From Actinoplanes regularis (GTDB lineage: Bacteria > Actinomycetota > Actinomycetes > Mycobacteriales > Micromonosporaceae), in contig NZ_FZNR01000001.1 in the NCBI RefSeq assembly GCF_900188005.1, forward strand, positions 310,001 to 374,000: DNA of 64,000 nucleotides, read 5' to 3'. The notes under the pieces are model-generated. The model was not told the origin of the DNA, did no database searches, and saw only the letters and a program-made list of their open reading frames with translations. Below are positions 24,003-32,058 of the stretch, piece after piece. The translations under genes were made by a program, and so were the position numbers. How positions within the stretch are numbered: position 1 is the stretch's first letter; every line of letters starts with the position of its first letter.

Positions 24003-25469
24003 ATGGACGATCCACGTGCCCAGCGGCTCTTCGGCGATACCACGGTCGCCCCCGGTGACCTCGCCTTCAGCCCGTTCCGGGTGGACCGCGACCGGATCGT
24101 CAGCTCGCCGTTCTTCGCCCGCCTCGCCGGGGTCACCCAGGTGATCAGCCCCGGCGGGGCCGGGCTGCTGGTGCACAACCGGCTCACGCACAGTCTGAAG
24201 GTGGCCCAGGTGGCCCGGGCGATCGCCGAGCGGGTCCGGGACGGCGACCCGGACCTCGCGGACAAGCTGGGCGGCTGTGACCCGGACGTGGTGGAGGCCG
24301 CGGCGCTCGCACACGACCTCGGGCACCCGCCGTTCGGGCATCTCGGCGAGCGCGTGCTGGATCGGCTGGCCCGGCAGCGCCTCGGGCTGCGGGACGGCTT
24401 CGAGGGCAACGCCCAGTCGTACCGGATCGTGACCAGCACCGAGATCGGTGGGCAGGCCACCATCGGACTCAACCTGACGAACGCCACCCGCGCGGCGATC
24501 CTGAAGTACCCGTGGACCCGGCACGGACATCCGGAGCCGCACCCGCGGTTCATGGACCCGCCGCCACGCGGTGCGGCCGTCCACCCGGACGAGCCGGACG
24601 GCGGGTCGGCGAAGTTCGGGGCGTACTCCACCGAGATCGACGACGTCCGGGCGGCACGGGCGGCGTTCGCCGGGCGGGTCGCGGACTGGCAGCAGACCGT
24701 CGAGGCCTCGGTGATGGACACCGCCGACGACATCGCGTACGCCATCCACGATCTGGAGGATGTGCACCGGGTCGGTGTGTTGCAGCAGGGCTCGGTCGCC
24801 ACCGAGTTGATGGCCTGGCAGCGCTGGGGCACCGCGACCGACCTGAAGCGGGCCGGCGGCGCGATCGAGTCGCTGCGCCGCAGCCTGCACCGTAAGGAGA
24901 GCTGGATCGCCGACGACGACGCGTTCGCCGATGCGGTCGAACTGGTCCGCGCCGAGCTGGTGGACGGCCTGCTGGCGCAGCCGTTCGACGGTTCGGTGGC
25001 GGCCGAGGCGCGGGTGGCGGCGTTCTCGGCGACCTGGACCCGGCGGCTGGTCGACTCGGTGGAGATGACCGAGCAGGCGGCGGTCCGCAGCGGGCACGTG
25101 CAGCTGACCGTGGCGCAGTGGCACGAGGTGCAGATCCTCAAGTTCGTGCAGAACCGGTTCGTGCTGGCCCGGCCGGATCTGGCGCTGCACCAGCGCGGTC
25201 AGGCGCGGTTGCTGGCGACGCTGGTGGAGGCGTTGCTGGCCTGGCTGACCGACCCGGAGGAGGCGGACCGGCTGCCACGGAGGCTGCGGGACCTGGTGGA
25301 GCTGGGCGAGGCGGAGCTGCCGAAGGGCACGCCGGAGCGGCTGGCCCGGGCGCGGGGGCGAGCGGTGATCGACTTCGTCGCCGGGCTGACGGACAGCCAG
25401 GCCGTCGGCCTGATGGACGCGCTCTCCGGCCGGTCGCGGCAGCTCTGGACCGACGTCTTCGTCCTCTGA
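24003..25469 (+). CDS. dgt: Deoxyguanosinetriphosphate triphosphohydrolase family protein
   Basis: This 488-residue HD-domain enzyme should hydrolyse dNTPs to nucleosides and triphosphate. The N-terminal RLAGVTQV and HNRLTHSLKVAQVAR segments and the HD metal motif AHDLGHPPFGHLGE (about residues 102-115) are diagnostic, with DTADDIAYAIHDLED providing the later acidic ligand. Length fits the Dgt family. The ATG 24003 is preceded by TAATCT 8 nt upstream, suggesting a very short leader; an in-frame extension to 23397 overlaps the LURP-one gene and is a shadow. Confidence 0.92.
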   Translation: MDDPRAQRLFGDTTVAPGDLAFSPFRVDRDRIVSSPFFARLAGVTQVISPGGAGLLVHNRLTHSLKVAQVARAIAERVRDGDPDLADKLGGCDPDVVEAAALAHDLGHPPFGHLGERVLDRLARQRLGLRDGFEGNAQSYRIVTSTEIGGQATIGLNLTNATRAAILKYPWTRHGHPEPHPRFMDPPPRGAAVHPDEPDGGSAKFGAYSTEIDDVRAARAAFAGRVADWQQTVEASVMDTADDIAYAIHDLEDVHRVGVLQQGSVATELMAWQRWGTATDLKRAGGAIESLRRSLHRKESWIADDDAFADAVELVRAELVDGLLAQPFDGSVAAEARVAAFSATWTRRLVDSVEMTEQAAVRSGHVQLTVAQWHEVQILKFVQNRFVLARPDLALHQRGQARLLATLVEALLAWLTDPEEADRLPRRLRDLVELGEAELPKGTPERLARARGRAVIDFVAGLTDSQAVGLMDALSGRSRQLWTDVFVL

Positions 25470-25485
25470 GCTTCTCCGGCCGGCG

Positions 25486-26115
25486 CTATTTCCGCCCGGC
25501 CCGCTTGATCCTCGAGCGCAGCACCCGGGTGGCCAGCGGGCCCAACTCGTCCATCACCTCGACCAGCACCGCGAGCTGGTCGATCGCGTCGAGCGCCCGC
25601 CGGCCACCCTCCGCGTCGATCCCCTCGAAGAGCTCCAGCCCGACGAAGGCCGACGAGATCGCCTGCGCCAGCCCCGGCACGTCGGCCACCTCGGCGATCG
25701 GCGATCCGGCCAGCACCCGGTGCAGCACCGTCTCGATCTCGGCGGTCCAGAGCTGGAACGTGCCCCGGATCGACTCGGCCAGCCGCTCGTTGTTCTGCGC
25801 CGCGGCGAGGGTCTGCGCGAGCACCGACACGTTGCCCTGGGCCAGCTCGGTGGTGTGCAGGTCACGGCCGACCTCGAGCAGCTCGCGCAGCGAGGTGACC
25901 GCGGCGAACCGGTCGGCGTAGTACGCCACCCGCTGCTCGGTGGCCTGCCGGCAGGCCGCACCGAGCAGGTCGTCGACCGAGCCGAAGTGGTAGAAGACCA
26001 GCGCCTGATTGACCCCGGCCGCGGCGGCGATGCTGCGGGCCGAGGTCCCGGTCACCCCGTGGTCACGCACGGCGGCGAGGGCCCCGTCGAGCAGGCGTTG
26101 CTTGGTGTCGCTCAC
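25486..26115 (-). CDS. TetR-family transcriptional regulator
   Basis: The 209-residue protein has an N-terminal TetR helix-turn-helix (about 9-50: LLDGALAAVRDHG, TSARSIAAAAGVNQALVFYHF) and a helical ligand-binding C-terminal domain. It is the last gene of a three-gene leftward operon; its GTG overlaps the stop of the membrane protein upstream (GTGA), and GGAGG lies 8 nt before it. Two matching 18-bp palindromes in front of the operon's first gene are probably its own operators, which would make the operon autoregulated. The inducer is unknown. Confidence 0.92.
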   Translation of the reverse strand: MSDTKQRLLDGALAAVRDHGVTGTSARSIAAAAGVNQALVFYHFGSVDDLLGAACRQATEQRVAYYADRFAAVTSLRELLEVGRDLHTTELAQGNVSVLAQTLAAAQNNERLAESIRGTFQLWTAEIETVLHRVLAGSPIAEVADVPGLAQAISSAFVGLELFEGIDAEGGRRALDAIDQLAVLVEVMDELGPLATRVLRSRIKRAGRK

Positions 26116-27365
26116 CGTTCTCCTCCGGCCGGGTGGGGTGGTGCGATCTGGGCATCGGTGATCAGTTGCGCGAGACGATCAACCGCCGGGAGGCGAAGAA
26201 ACCATCCGACGTACGCCCATCCGAGTCCCAGATGATCGAACGCGGACGCGACCGCCGCCACCCCCGTGGCGGAGTATCCGTCGCCGGCCGTGTAACGGGC
26301 CCGCCACAACGTCGTCGGATGGGTCGCGGCGGGCACGAGATCCAACCGTACGGGTGATCGCCGCGCCATGAAGTCCCGGGTCGCCGAGCACGGGCCGCAG
26401 TCGTCGTCCAGCCAGATCCGGGCCGGCTCGACCGCCGGGTACGGCTGGGCCCGGGGCAGCCAGTCACGCACGTGCCGGCGATAGTCGAGCCATTCGGCGC
26501 CGTGCCGTCCGATCAGGTCACCCCGCTCGTGCGGCGCGGCGACACCGGCCGAGAACGCGATCGCGACGAGGGCGGCGGCGGCCAGCGCCAGGCTGTGCGC
26601 GACGCCGGCCAGCAGGAGCAGCTCGGCGATCATGCTGAGCTGCATCGGGTTGGCGACATAGGCGTACGGGCCGGTGGTGACCAGCCGCGCGGGCGGATCC
26701 CAGGGGAACGGGGTGCCGCCACCGCGTACCGCGAACTCGCGGACCGCGGCCACGGCCGGCAACCCGAGGACGGCGGCGACCTGGGCGAGCACGCCGAGCA
26801 CCGGACCGGGCAGGTCGAGCAGGTGGCGCCAGGAGCCATCGCCGAGCGTGAACGCCGCGGTCGGCAGCAGCCACAGGATCAGGCCGGTGAAGACGATCAT
26901 CTGAAGCCCGACCCGCGCGTACAACCGGCGTCCGGTGGCGGTCCAGCGCCCGAGCAACTGGGCCGGGAGAGCGACCACGGCCAGGCCGAGAAACTCGCCG
27001 TGCAACCACGACGGTTCGAGGTGGAGCAGCGGCTCGAGGCGGGGCATCGCCAGCAGGTCGATCCAGAACAGCAGACCGAGCGCGACCGGAAGGCGCAGGT
27101 AGCGGTGGAGCAGGACCGGGATCGGACCCCAGAGGGCGGCCCAGCCGAGCCACAGGTCGACCGGCATGCCCCGATAGGCGGCGTCGACCTGGGCGAACTC
27201 GTACCAGTGGAAGGCGACGGCGAGTTCGTTGAGGGCGGCGATACCGAGCAGGGCGGCCAGGAAGGAGAGGAAGGCGCCCACCCGGTCCTTCCGGCCGCAC
27301 GGCGTTCCCGCTCCCACCACGGCCAGGGCCGGCAGCAGGAGGGCCAGGTACCGGATCAGCGTCAT
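26112..27365 (-). CDS. Integral membrane methyltransferase-like protein fused to a DUF393 (DCC) domain
   Basis: The 417-residue protein begins with about eight hydrophobic helices. Around residue 233 it carries TGPYAYVANPMQLSMIAE, typical of isoprenylcysteine/phospholipid methyltransferase membrane enzymes that use SAM. From about residue 315 the C-terminus has the DUF393 thiol motif LDDDCGPC (C-x2-C) with a short thioredoxin-like fold. I have not met this fusion often; it suggests a redox-linked lipid modification. ATG 27365 overlaps the stop of the SRPBCC gene (ATGA). A longer frame to 28379 is antisense shadow of the gene upstream. Confidence 0.75.
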   Translation of the reverse strand: MTLIRYLALLLPALAVVGAGTPCGRKDRVGAFLSFLAALLGIAALNELAVAFHWYEFAQVDAAYRGMPVDLWLGWAALWGPIPVLLHRYLRLPVALGLLFWIDLLAMPRLEPLLHLEPSWLHGEFLGLAVVALPAQLLGRWTATGRRLYARVGLQMIVFTGLILWLLPTAAFTLGDGSWRHLLDLPGPVLGVLAQVAAVLGLPAVAAVREFAVRGGGTPFPWDPPARLVTTGPYAYVANPMQLSMIAELLLLAGVAHSLALAAAALVAIAFSAGVAAPHERGDLIGRHGAEWLDYRRHVRDWLPRAQPYPAVEPARIWLDDDCGPCSATRDFMARRSPVRLDLVPAATHPTTLWRARYTAGDGYSATGVAAVASAFDHLGLGWAYVGWFLRLPAVDRLAQLITDAQIAPPHPAGGER

Positions 27366-28303
27366 CGCAGGGCCAGCATGTCCAGCACGTGAGCCGCCCC
27401 GGCGTGCATGAAACGATCCTGGAGCGGTCCGAAGTACCAGCTCGGGTCGAGGCCGCGCCGGTAGTCGATCCGCAGCGTGACCGCCGTCCCGCCGGCCACC
27501 GCGTGCCAGCTGAGCGTGGCGTCCCGCATGCCCACCCAGCGGTTGGTGATCGAGGTGTCCTCGACGACCGCCCAGGTGACCCGCTCCGGACCGGCATCGC
27601 GCACCTCGGTGACGATGTCCCCGCCCGGCCCGTGCGAGCTGCCGTGATAGGCGAATGTCCAGCGGTCCCCGGTCTCGAGACCGTCGCCGTGCACGTGCTC
27701 CGGCATCGGCACGCCGAGCGCCCGCAGCGACAGCGACCTGGTGTCCACCGGTGCCGGGCCGGCCTCGATCATCGCCCGTACCTGCTCCGGGGCGAGCGCG
27801 ACCACCCGGGTGACCTCGACCGACTGATCCGGGTGCACCCGGAAGGCCGGACTCGTCCCCTCGAATCCGCCGGCCAGCAGCAACGGCAGCGGCAGGACGG
27901 CCAGGGTGCGGCGCCCCCCACGCTCCGCCGCCCGCAGCACGCCGGTCACCCCGTGCACGACCAGGTATACCAACGGCGCGGCGAGCAGGACGCAGATGGC
28001 GCCCTCGTGCAGCCAGACCGCCGCCAGCAGCAGGGCGATCGTCGTCATCCGGAACGCCTTGCCGTGCGCGCTGCGGCCCGGCGTCAGCGCCAGCGCGACC
28101 GCGAGCAGGATCGGGAGGGCCACGAAGAGCAGCGCGCTGTCGGCCCGCCCCGACCGCACCGTCACGACGAAGGCCGCCAGCCCGACGACCCCGACCAGCC
28201 CCGCGAGCCACCAGTTGGCCGGACGGATCTTGGCCTTCTCCAGCTCCGGTGGCACCGCCCAGTTGTTCGCCGCCGGCTGGGACGACTCCGCTGAGTTCCG
28301 CAT
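27362..28303 (-). CDS. Membrane protein with a C-terminal SRPBCC-like domain
   Basis: The 313-residue first gene of the TetR-controlled operon has four to five membrane helices in its first 140 residues, followed by a ~160-residue domain that resembles the SRPBCC/polyketide-cyclase fold (a helix-grip lipid-binding fold) with VEVTRVVALAPEQVRAMIE at its start and GGTAVTLRIDYRRG near its end. ATG 28303 is chosen for GAGGTG 7 nt upstream; a GTG at 28318 is less likely. Coupled by ATGA to the methyltransferase-DUF393 gene, it may deliver or bind the lipid that enzyme modifies, but that is inference. Confidence 0.7.
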   Translation of the reverse strand: MRNSAESSQPAANNWAVPPELEKAKIRPANWWLAGLVGVVGLAAFVVTVRSGRADSALLFVALPILLAVALALTPGRSAHGKAFRMTTIALLLAAVWLHEGAICVLLAAPLVYLVVHGVTGVLRAAERGGRRTLAVLPLPLLLAGGFEGTSPAFRVHPDQSVEVTRVVALAPEQVRAMIEAGPAPVDTRSLSLRALGVPMPEHVHGDGLETGDRWTFAYHGSSHGPGGDIVTEVRDAGPERVTWAVVEDTSITNRWVGMRDATLSWHAVAGGTAVTLRIDYRRGLDPSWYFGPLQDRFMHAGAAHVLDMLALR

Positions 28304-28344
28304 TCGGATACACCTCACCCCTGTTCAGGAGCGGTCGCCCCCCG

Positions 28345-28362
28345 TTTGAGCGACCGCTCAAA
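28345..28362. promoter_or_regulatory. TetR operator 1 (start-site proximal)
   Basis: TTTGAGCGACCGCTCAAA is an 18-bp palindrome with 8-bp arms around a central AC. It overlaps the expected transcription start (about 28360) of the leftward SRPBCC operon. The near-identical site at 28379 and the TetR gene in the operon make autoregulation very likely. Confidence 0.78.
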
Positions 28363-28366
28363 CCGA

Positions 28367-28395
28367 AGGCTAGACGCATTTGAGCAACTGCTCAA
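28367..28395 (-). promoter_or_regulatory. Promoter of the SRPBCC-methyltransferase-tetR operon
   Basis: On the minus strand TTGAGC (28390-28395) and TAGCCT (28367-28372) are separated by 17 bp. The -35 box lies inside operator 2 and the start point inside operator 1, so a bound repressor would block RNA polymerase. Confidence 0.6.
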
Positions 28396-28396
28396 G
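28379..28396. promoter_or_regulatory. TetR operator 2 (-35 region)
   Basis: TTTGAGCAACTGCTCAAG repeats the operator-1 pattern with 34-bp centre-to-centre spacing (about three helical turns). One outer base pair is broken. Confidence 0.72.
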
Positions 28397-28488
28397 TCCA
28401 GAGAAACGCCAGGCCCGACGGGTTGCGGTGGCGACTTACGTGATTGCGGTGTAAGTATGTAATCACTGCAAGGACCGAGGAGGTCGTC

Positions 28489-29043
28489 ATGCGTTTTCGT
28501 CCCGCCCCGCCCGGGGCCCGCACCGAGCCGCCGCCCGCTGACGACGCCGCCGCCTGGGTGACCGGCGCGGTGCCGGACGGGTGGTTCACCGAGCCGCCCG
28601 AGGTCGTGGTCGACCGCGACGAGATCATCATCTGGGGCCGGCTGCCCGAGCCGGACCTGGCCGCCGAGGCCACCGACGCCGATCGGGCCGCCGCCCAGGG
28701 CGGGCGGATCGCCCAGTTCCGGGAGAACACCCGGGACGACCGGATCCGGGTCGCCCGCCAGGTCGAGCACCGCTACCAGCGCAAGGTCGCCTGGGGTGCA
28801 CGCTGTGGCGACGCCTCGGAGCTCTACACGCACCTGGCCGCCCCGGTGATGACCCGGCTGCGCCAGCCCGAGCGGCAGGTGCTCGACACCCTGGTCGACG
28901 CGGGCGTCGCCCGCTCCCGGTCGGACGCGCTCGCCTGGTGCGTCCGCCTGGTCGGCCAGCACACCGAGGACTGGCTGTCCGACCTGCGCACAGCCATGAC
29001 AAAGGTCGACGAGCTCCGCCGCCAGGGCCCCAACACCAACTGA
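28489..29043 (+). CDS. Conserved-looking protein of unknown function, RHH-like C-terminus
   Basis: The 184-residue product is soluble with a Pro-rich N-terminus. A central VVDRDEIIIWGRLPEPDL strand region is followed by a C-terminal helical part (RQPERQVLDTLVDAGVARSR, DALAWCVRLV) that resembles a ribbon-helix-helix or degenerate DNA-binding segment. I do not recognise the family. The ATG has a strong GAGGAGG 5 nt upstream. It is divergent from the TetR-controlled operon. Overlapping inverted repeats at 28435-28466 (CTTAC/GTAAG and GTGATT/AATCAC) lie just before it and could be a binding site. Confidence 0.68.
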   Translation: MRFRPAPPGARTEPPPADDAAAWVTGAVPDGWFTEPPEVVVDRDEIIIWGRLPEPDLAAEATDADRAAAQGGRIAQFRENTRDDRIRVARQVEHRYQRKVAWGARCGDASELYTHLAAPVMTRLRQPERQVLDTLVDAGVARSRSDALAWCVRLVGQHTEDWLSDLRTAMTKVDELRRQGPNTN

Positions 29044-29058
29044 GCTGGGGTAACCCAG

Positions 29059-29175
29059 ACCGTCGATGGCGAGAGCGCCGAACTGCGGCCAGCGAAGCGC
29101 AGTCGTTTCCGGTGCTCTCGCCATCGGCCTGAAGGGGCGAAATGCCGCCGAGCGAAGCGAGGCAAGCAAGCCCAG
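29059..29175 (+). repeat. Palindromic intergenic element, copy A
   Basis: A 13-bp inverted repeat (CGATGGCGAGAGC at 29064-29076 with 29114-29126) holds a smaller CTGCG/CGCAG stem. It is followed by the tail GAGCGAAGCGAGGCAAGC ending in AGCTAG. A similar tail follows the long palindrome at 39774, so this looks like a dispersed element. It also separates two rightward genes and may act as a terminator. Confidence 0.55.
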
Positions 29176-29176
29176 C

Positions 29177-29182
29177 TAGGGT
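29177..29182 (+). promoter_or_regulatory. -10 box for a leaderless HipA-like gene transcript
   Basis: TAGGGT is followed by 6 nt and then the GTG at 29189. The first two bases of the box come from the end of the palindromic element, so the element abuts or supplies this promoter. Confidence 0.5.
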
Positions 29183-29188
29183 GATCGG

Positions 29189-29911
29189 GTGCTGCGCGAG
29201 GTCACCGCTATCCGTTATGTCACCCCACTGCGAGAGGGTGGTTCGCTGCCCGGCGTCGTCGAGGCCGACGACCTGGGGACATACGTGGTGAAGTTCCGTG
29301 GCGCCGGGCAGGGGCCGAAGGCGCTGGTCGCCGAGGTGATCGCCGGGGAGCTGGCGCGCCGCCTCGGCCTGCCGGCGCCGGACCTGGCCCGGGTCGAGCT
29401 GGACCCGGTGGTGGCCCGCGCCGAGCCCGACGAGGAGATCCAGGAGCTGATCAAGGCCAGCGCCGGCGGCAACCTCGGGATGGACTTCCTGCCCGGCTCG
29501 CTGGGTTACGACCCGATCGCGCATCCGGTCGAGGCCGGCCTGGCCAGCCGGGTCCTCGCGTTCGACGCGTTCGTCGAGAACGTGGACCGCAGCTGGCGCA
29601 ACCCGAACCTGCTGATCTGGCACGGCGACCTGTGGCTGATCGACCACGGCGCCACCCTCTACTTCCACCACAACTGGGCGCGGGCGGAGAGCGTGGTGCA
29701 CCGCCCCTACAAGTGGGACGACCACGTGCTCAAGCCCTACGCCACGCTGCTCGCCACCGAGGGTCCGGCGCTCGCCGCCCGGATCACCCCCGAACTGCTC
29801 GCCGAGGTGGTCGCGCTGGTCCCGGAGGACTGGCTGGAGGACGGCGACCGGGACGCATACCTCGGCCATCTCACCCGTCGCGCCGCGCAGCCGGAGGCCT
29901 GGCTGCCGTGA
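29189..29911 (+). CDS. HipA-like kinase family protein
   Basis: The 240-residue protein is a short HipA-type kinase fold. It has a nucleotide-binding strand with TYVVKFRGAGQG (Lys), the catalytic loop FDAFVENVDRSWRNPN (D..N..D pattern) and the metal-binding IDHGATLYF. It lacks the N-terminal HipA domain and is about half the size of true HipA toxins. The stop overlaps the start of the DUF3037 gene (GTGA), so the two are coupled. Such pairs are widespread in bacteria but without a proven function as far as I know. It could phosphorylate a protein substrate, possibly the DUF3037 partner. Confidence 0.82.
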   Translation: MLREVTAIRYVTPLREGGSLPGVVEADDLGTYVVKFRGAGQGPKALVAEVIAGELARRLGLPAPDLARVELDPVVARAEPDEEIQELIKASAGGNLGMDFLPGSLGYDPIAHPVEAGLASRVLAFDAFVENVDRSWRNPNLLIWHGDLWLIDHGATLYFHHNWARAESVVHRPYKWDDHVLKPYATLLATEGPALAARITPELLAEVVALVPEDWLEDGDRDAYLGHLTRRAAQPEAWLP

Positions 29912-30279
29912 AGAAGATCCCCTACGAGTACGCCGTCATCCAGGCCGTGCCCCGGATCGAACGCGGCGAAGTGATCAACGTCGGCGTACTGCTCTACTGC
30001 CAGCGCCAGGATTTCCTGGCCGCCCGCACCCACCTGGACGAGCGGCGCCTGCTCTGCCTCGACCCGGCCGCCGACGTGACCGCCGTCCGAGGCGCGCTGG
30101 AGTCCTGGGAGAAGACCTGCTCCGGCGGTGGCGCGTCCGCCGGGATGAAGCTCGGCGAGCGCTTCCGCTGGCTGGTCGCCCCGCGCAGCACGATCCTCCG
30201 GGCCGGCCCGGTCCACATGGGGCTGGCCGACGACGCGGGCGCTGAGCTGGAGCGACTAGTCGGCCTCCTGGTTCACTGA
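29908..30279 (+). CDS. DUF3037-family protein
   Basis: The 123-residue soluble protein matches DUF3037: IPYEYAVIQAVPRIERGEVINVGVLLYC at the start, then a helical part with KLGERFRWLVAPRSTIL and a C-terminal hydrophobic stretch. Its function is not known. The GTG overlaps the HipA-like kinase stop (GTGA), implying tight stoichiometry. Its last 24 bp overlap the 3' end of the convergent transglutaminase gene, so the two transcripts are antisense at their ends. Confidence 0.82.
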   Translation: MKKIPYEYAVIQAVPRIERGEVINVGVLLYCQRQDFLAARTHLDERRLLCLDPAADVTAVRGALESWEKTCSGGGASAGMKLGERFRWLVAPRSTILRAGPVHMGLADDAGAELERLVGLLVH

Positions 30280-31152
30280 CGCCAGCTCCACCGCGTAGCG
30301 AGCGCCCCGCGGCGAGGCGCAGAAGACGGTCGCTCCGGGATGGAGCCGGGAGTCCTCGGCATAGCGGGCGCCCAGCTTCTGCTCGGCGGCATCGTCCCCG
30401 GCATCGGCGGCGATCAGCAGGTCGGCGATCTCGTCCAGGTGGGTGAGGTCGTCCGGAAGCTCGGTGGGGAGCTCGGACCACTCCATCCGCGAATATGGGA
30501 TGCCCTCCCCGAAGAGGTCCCAGAGCAGCAGCTCGTCGCCCATCCGGTGGGCCAGCTCCCTCGTCAGATAGTCCAGGATCAGCCACGGCCCGCCGATCTC
30601 GTGGTCGGGCCCCACCCCGTACGTCGAAGGGTCGATCTCGCCTCGCCGCATGGCTCGCCAGGTCTGCGCCGCGGTGTGCAACCCGGCCGGGGTCAGCGGC
30701 ACATCCGAAAGGTCCACCCCGGGGTCCACGCCGATCCACCGCGACCCGTCGTGGTACTCCGCGATCACGTGGTCGACGTGAAAATTCGGCACCAGGTATC
30801 CGGCGAAGCCCACCCGGCTGCGCGCCGGGACCCCGTGCGCCCGCAGCGCCGCGACGGTCAGCAGCGCCGCGTCCCGGCAGCAGCCGACCAGCCGCTGCTC
30901 GATCGGCCGGGGCGTATCGAGCGGCGCCCCGCCGAACCGCTCGTGGTCGAGATCGAGCATCCGGCTCACCCAGCGTGTGTCGATCTCGGCGAGCCGCGAT
31001 GGCGGGAAATCGATGCCGGAAGCGCGGTAGTGCACGGTCAGATTGCGCACGACCCCACCGATCGCGGCGACGTCACCGCGCAGCGCGGCGAGCCGCTCGT
31101 GGTGCCGGCCCGGGTCGGAGAATCGGGTCTGCCGGGTCCAGTCCATCCTCAT
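30256..31152 (-). CDS. Transglutaminase-like cysteine-protease-fold protein
   Basis: The 298-residue protein has the transglutaminase-core triad: Cys in LVGCCRDAALLTVAALRAHG, His in NFHVDHVIAEYH and Asp in IGVDPGVDL. There is no signal peptide, so it should work in the cytoplasm as an acyltransferase or protease of unknown target. ATG 31152 shares one base with the MerR stop (TGATG), so they are coupled; ATG 31146, with GGAG 8 nt upstream, is the alternative. The stop overlaps the DUF3037 gene on the other strand by 24 bp. Confidence 0.8.
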   Translation of the reverse strand: MRMDWTRQTRFSDPGRHHERLAALRGDVAAIGGVVRNLTVHYRASGIDFPPSRLAEIDTRWVSRMLDLDHERFGGAPLDTPRPIEQRLVGCCRDAALLTVAALRAHGVPARSRVGFAGYLVPNFHVDHVIAEYHDGSRWIGVDPGVDLSDVPLTPAGLHTAAQTWRAMRRGEIDPSTYGVGPDHEIGGPWLILDYLTRELAHRMGDELLLWDLFGEGIPYSRMEWSELPTELPDDLTHLDEIADLLIAADAGDDAAEQKLGARYAEDSRLHPGATVFCASPRGARYAVELASVNQEAD

Positions 31153-31982
31153 CACTCCTCGACAGGTTGAGCCACGCGGCAGAACGGGTCGTCGCCGGCC
31201 AGCCGCTCCCAGTGGTTCAGGTAGATCTCCCGGGGCGGACCGGCGGCCACCAGACCGGCCGTGGTCACGTGCTGGTGAACCGCCTCGTAGGCGGCCGTGA
31301 TCCGGGGGTAGAAGCAGTCGTCGCGCAGCACCTCGGCGTAGGCCAGCAGGCGTCCCGGCTCCAGCCGGAGCGTGATCTCCCCGCTCGGCTCGACCGGTCC
31401 CGAGCAGGGCACGCAGACCTCGATGGTGGCCTCGGTGTCCGGGGTGACCAGACCGTGAAAGACCACCCAGTGCTCCGGGCCGTGCACGGCGCCCTGCTCG
31501 TCGAGGTGCGCCCGGATCGCCCACTGGGCGGTGCCGATCGCCGGCACCAGGGCCTGCTGATCGACCTGTGCGCGGATGGTGGCCACCTTGCGCCCGGAGC
31601 GGCGCTCCATCCGTACGGCATAGTCCCTTTCCGGGTCGTCGCCGTGCGCGAGCCTGGTCCGCAACCAGAGGTAGCTGGATCGGCGCGCCTCCATGGCCGC
31701 GTCCTCCCCGGCCCACCAGCGGTCGAGGCGGGTGACCGCTTCCGCGTCGGAGAGTGCGAGCATCTCCCCGATCGCCGCGAGCGGCACGCCGAGCCGGCGC
31801 AGCATGCTGATCCGGCGGGCCCGGTCCAGCTGATCGGCGGTGTAGCGGCGATAGCCACTGGGCTCGTCGACCTCGGCGGGCGGCAGCAGGCCGGAGACGT
31901 CGTAGAGCCGGAGCGCCTTGATCGAGAGCCCGGCCAGCCGGCCGAACTCCCCGATGGACAAAGCGGTGGGCTGCGATCTCAT
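31152..31982 (-). CDS. MerR-family regulator with GyrI-like effector domain
   Basis: The 276-residue protein has an N-terminal MerR helix-turn-helix (SIGEFGRLAGLSIKALRLYD, GYRRYTADQLDRARRI), a short coiled-coil linker, and a C-terminal ~150-residue effector domain of the GyrI/SOUL type (EVLRDDCFYPRITAAYEAVHQ). Such proteins sense hydrophobic drugs. The ATG 31982 has no good ribosome binding site and longer frames begin at 32102 in the ligC promoter region, so the start is a best guess. It is coupled by TGATG to the transglutaminase gene and divergent from ligC. Confidence 0.85.
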   Translation of the reverse strand: MRSQPTALSIGEFGRLAGLSIKALRLYDVSGLLPPAEVDEPSGYRRYTADQLDRARRISMLRRLGVPLAAIGEMLALSDAEAVTRLDRWWAGEDAAMEARRSSYLWLRTRLAHGDDPERDYAVRMERRSGRKVATIRAQVDQQALVPAIGTAQWAIRAHLDEQGAVHGPEHWVVFHGLVTPDTEATIEVCVPCSGPVEPSGEITLRLEPGRLLAYAEVLRDDCFYPRITAAYEAVHQHVTTAGLVAAGPPREIYLNHWERLAGDDPFCRVAQPVEE

Positions 31983-32058
31983 GCTGTCGATGGTGGAGTC
32001 TGCCCCAGGGGCCGGGTAAAGGGCTTCACGCTCGGAACTTTCACGGCAGACTGGGCGG

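Noticed and set aside
28435-28466. Overlapping inverted repeats before the 28489 gene
   Set aside because: Arms are 5-6 bp with long gaps, so they could arise by chance. Noted under the gene but not called as an operator.
31983-32058. Possible MerR-type operator between merR and ligC
   Set aside because: I could not find a clear dyad with 19-20 bp -35/-10 spacing, so no site is claimed.
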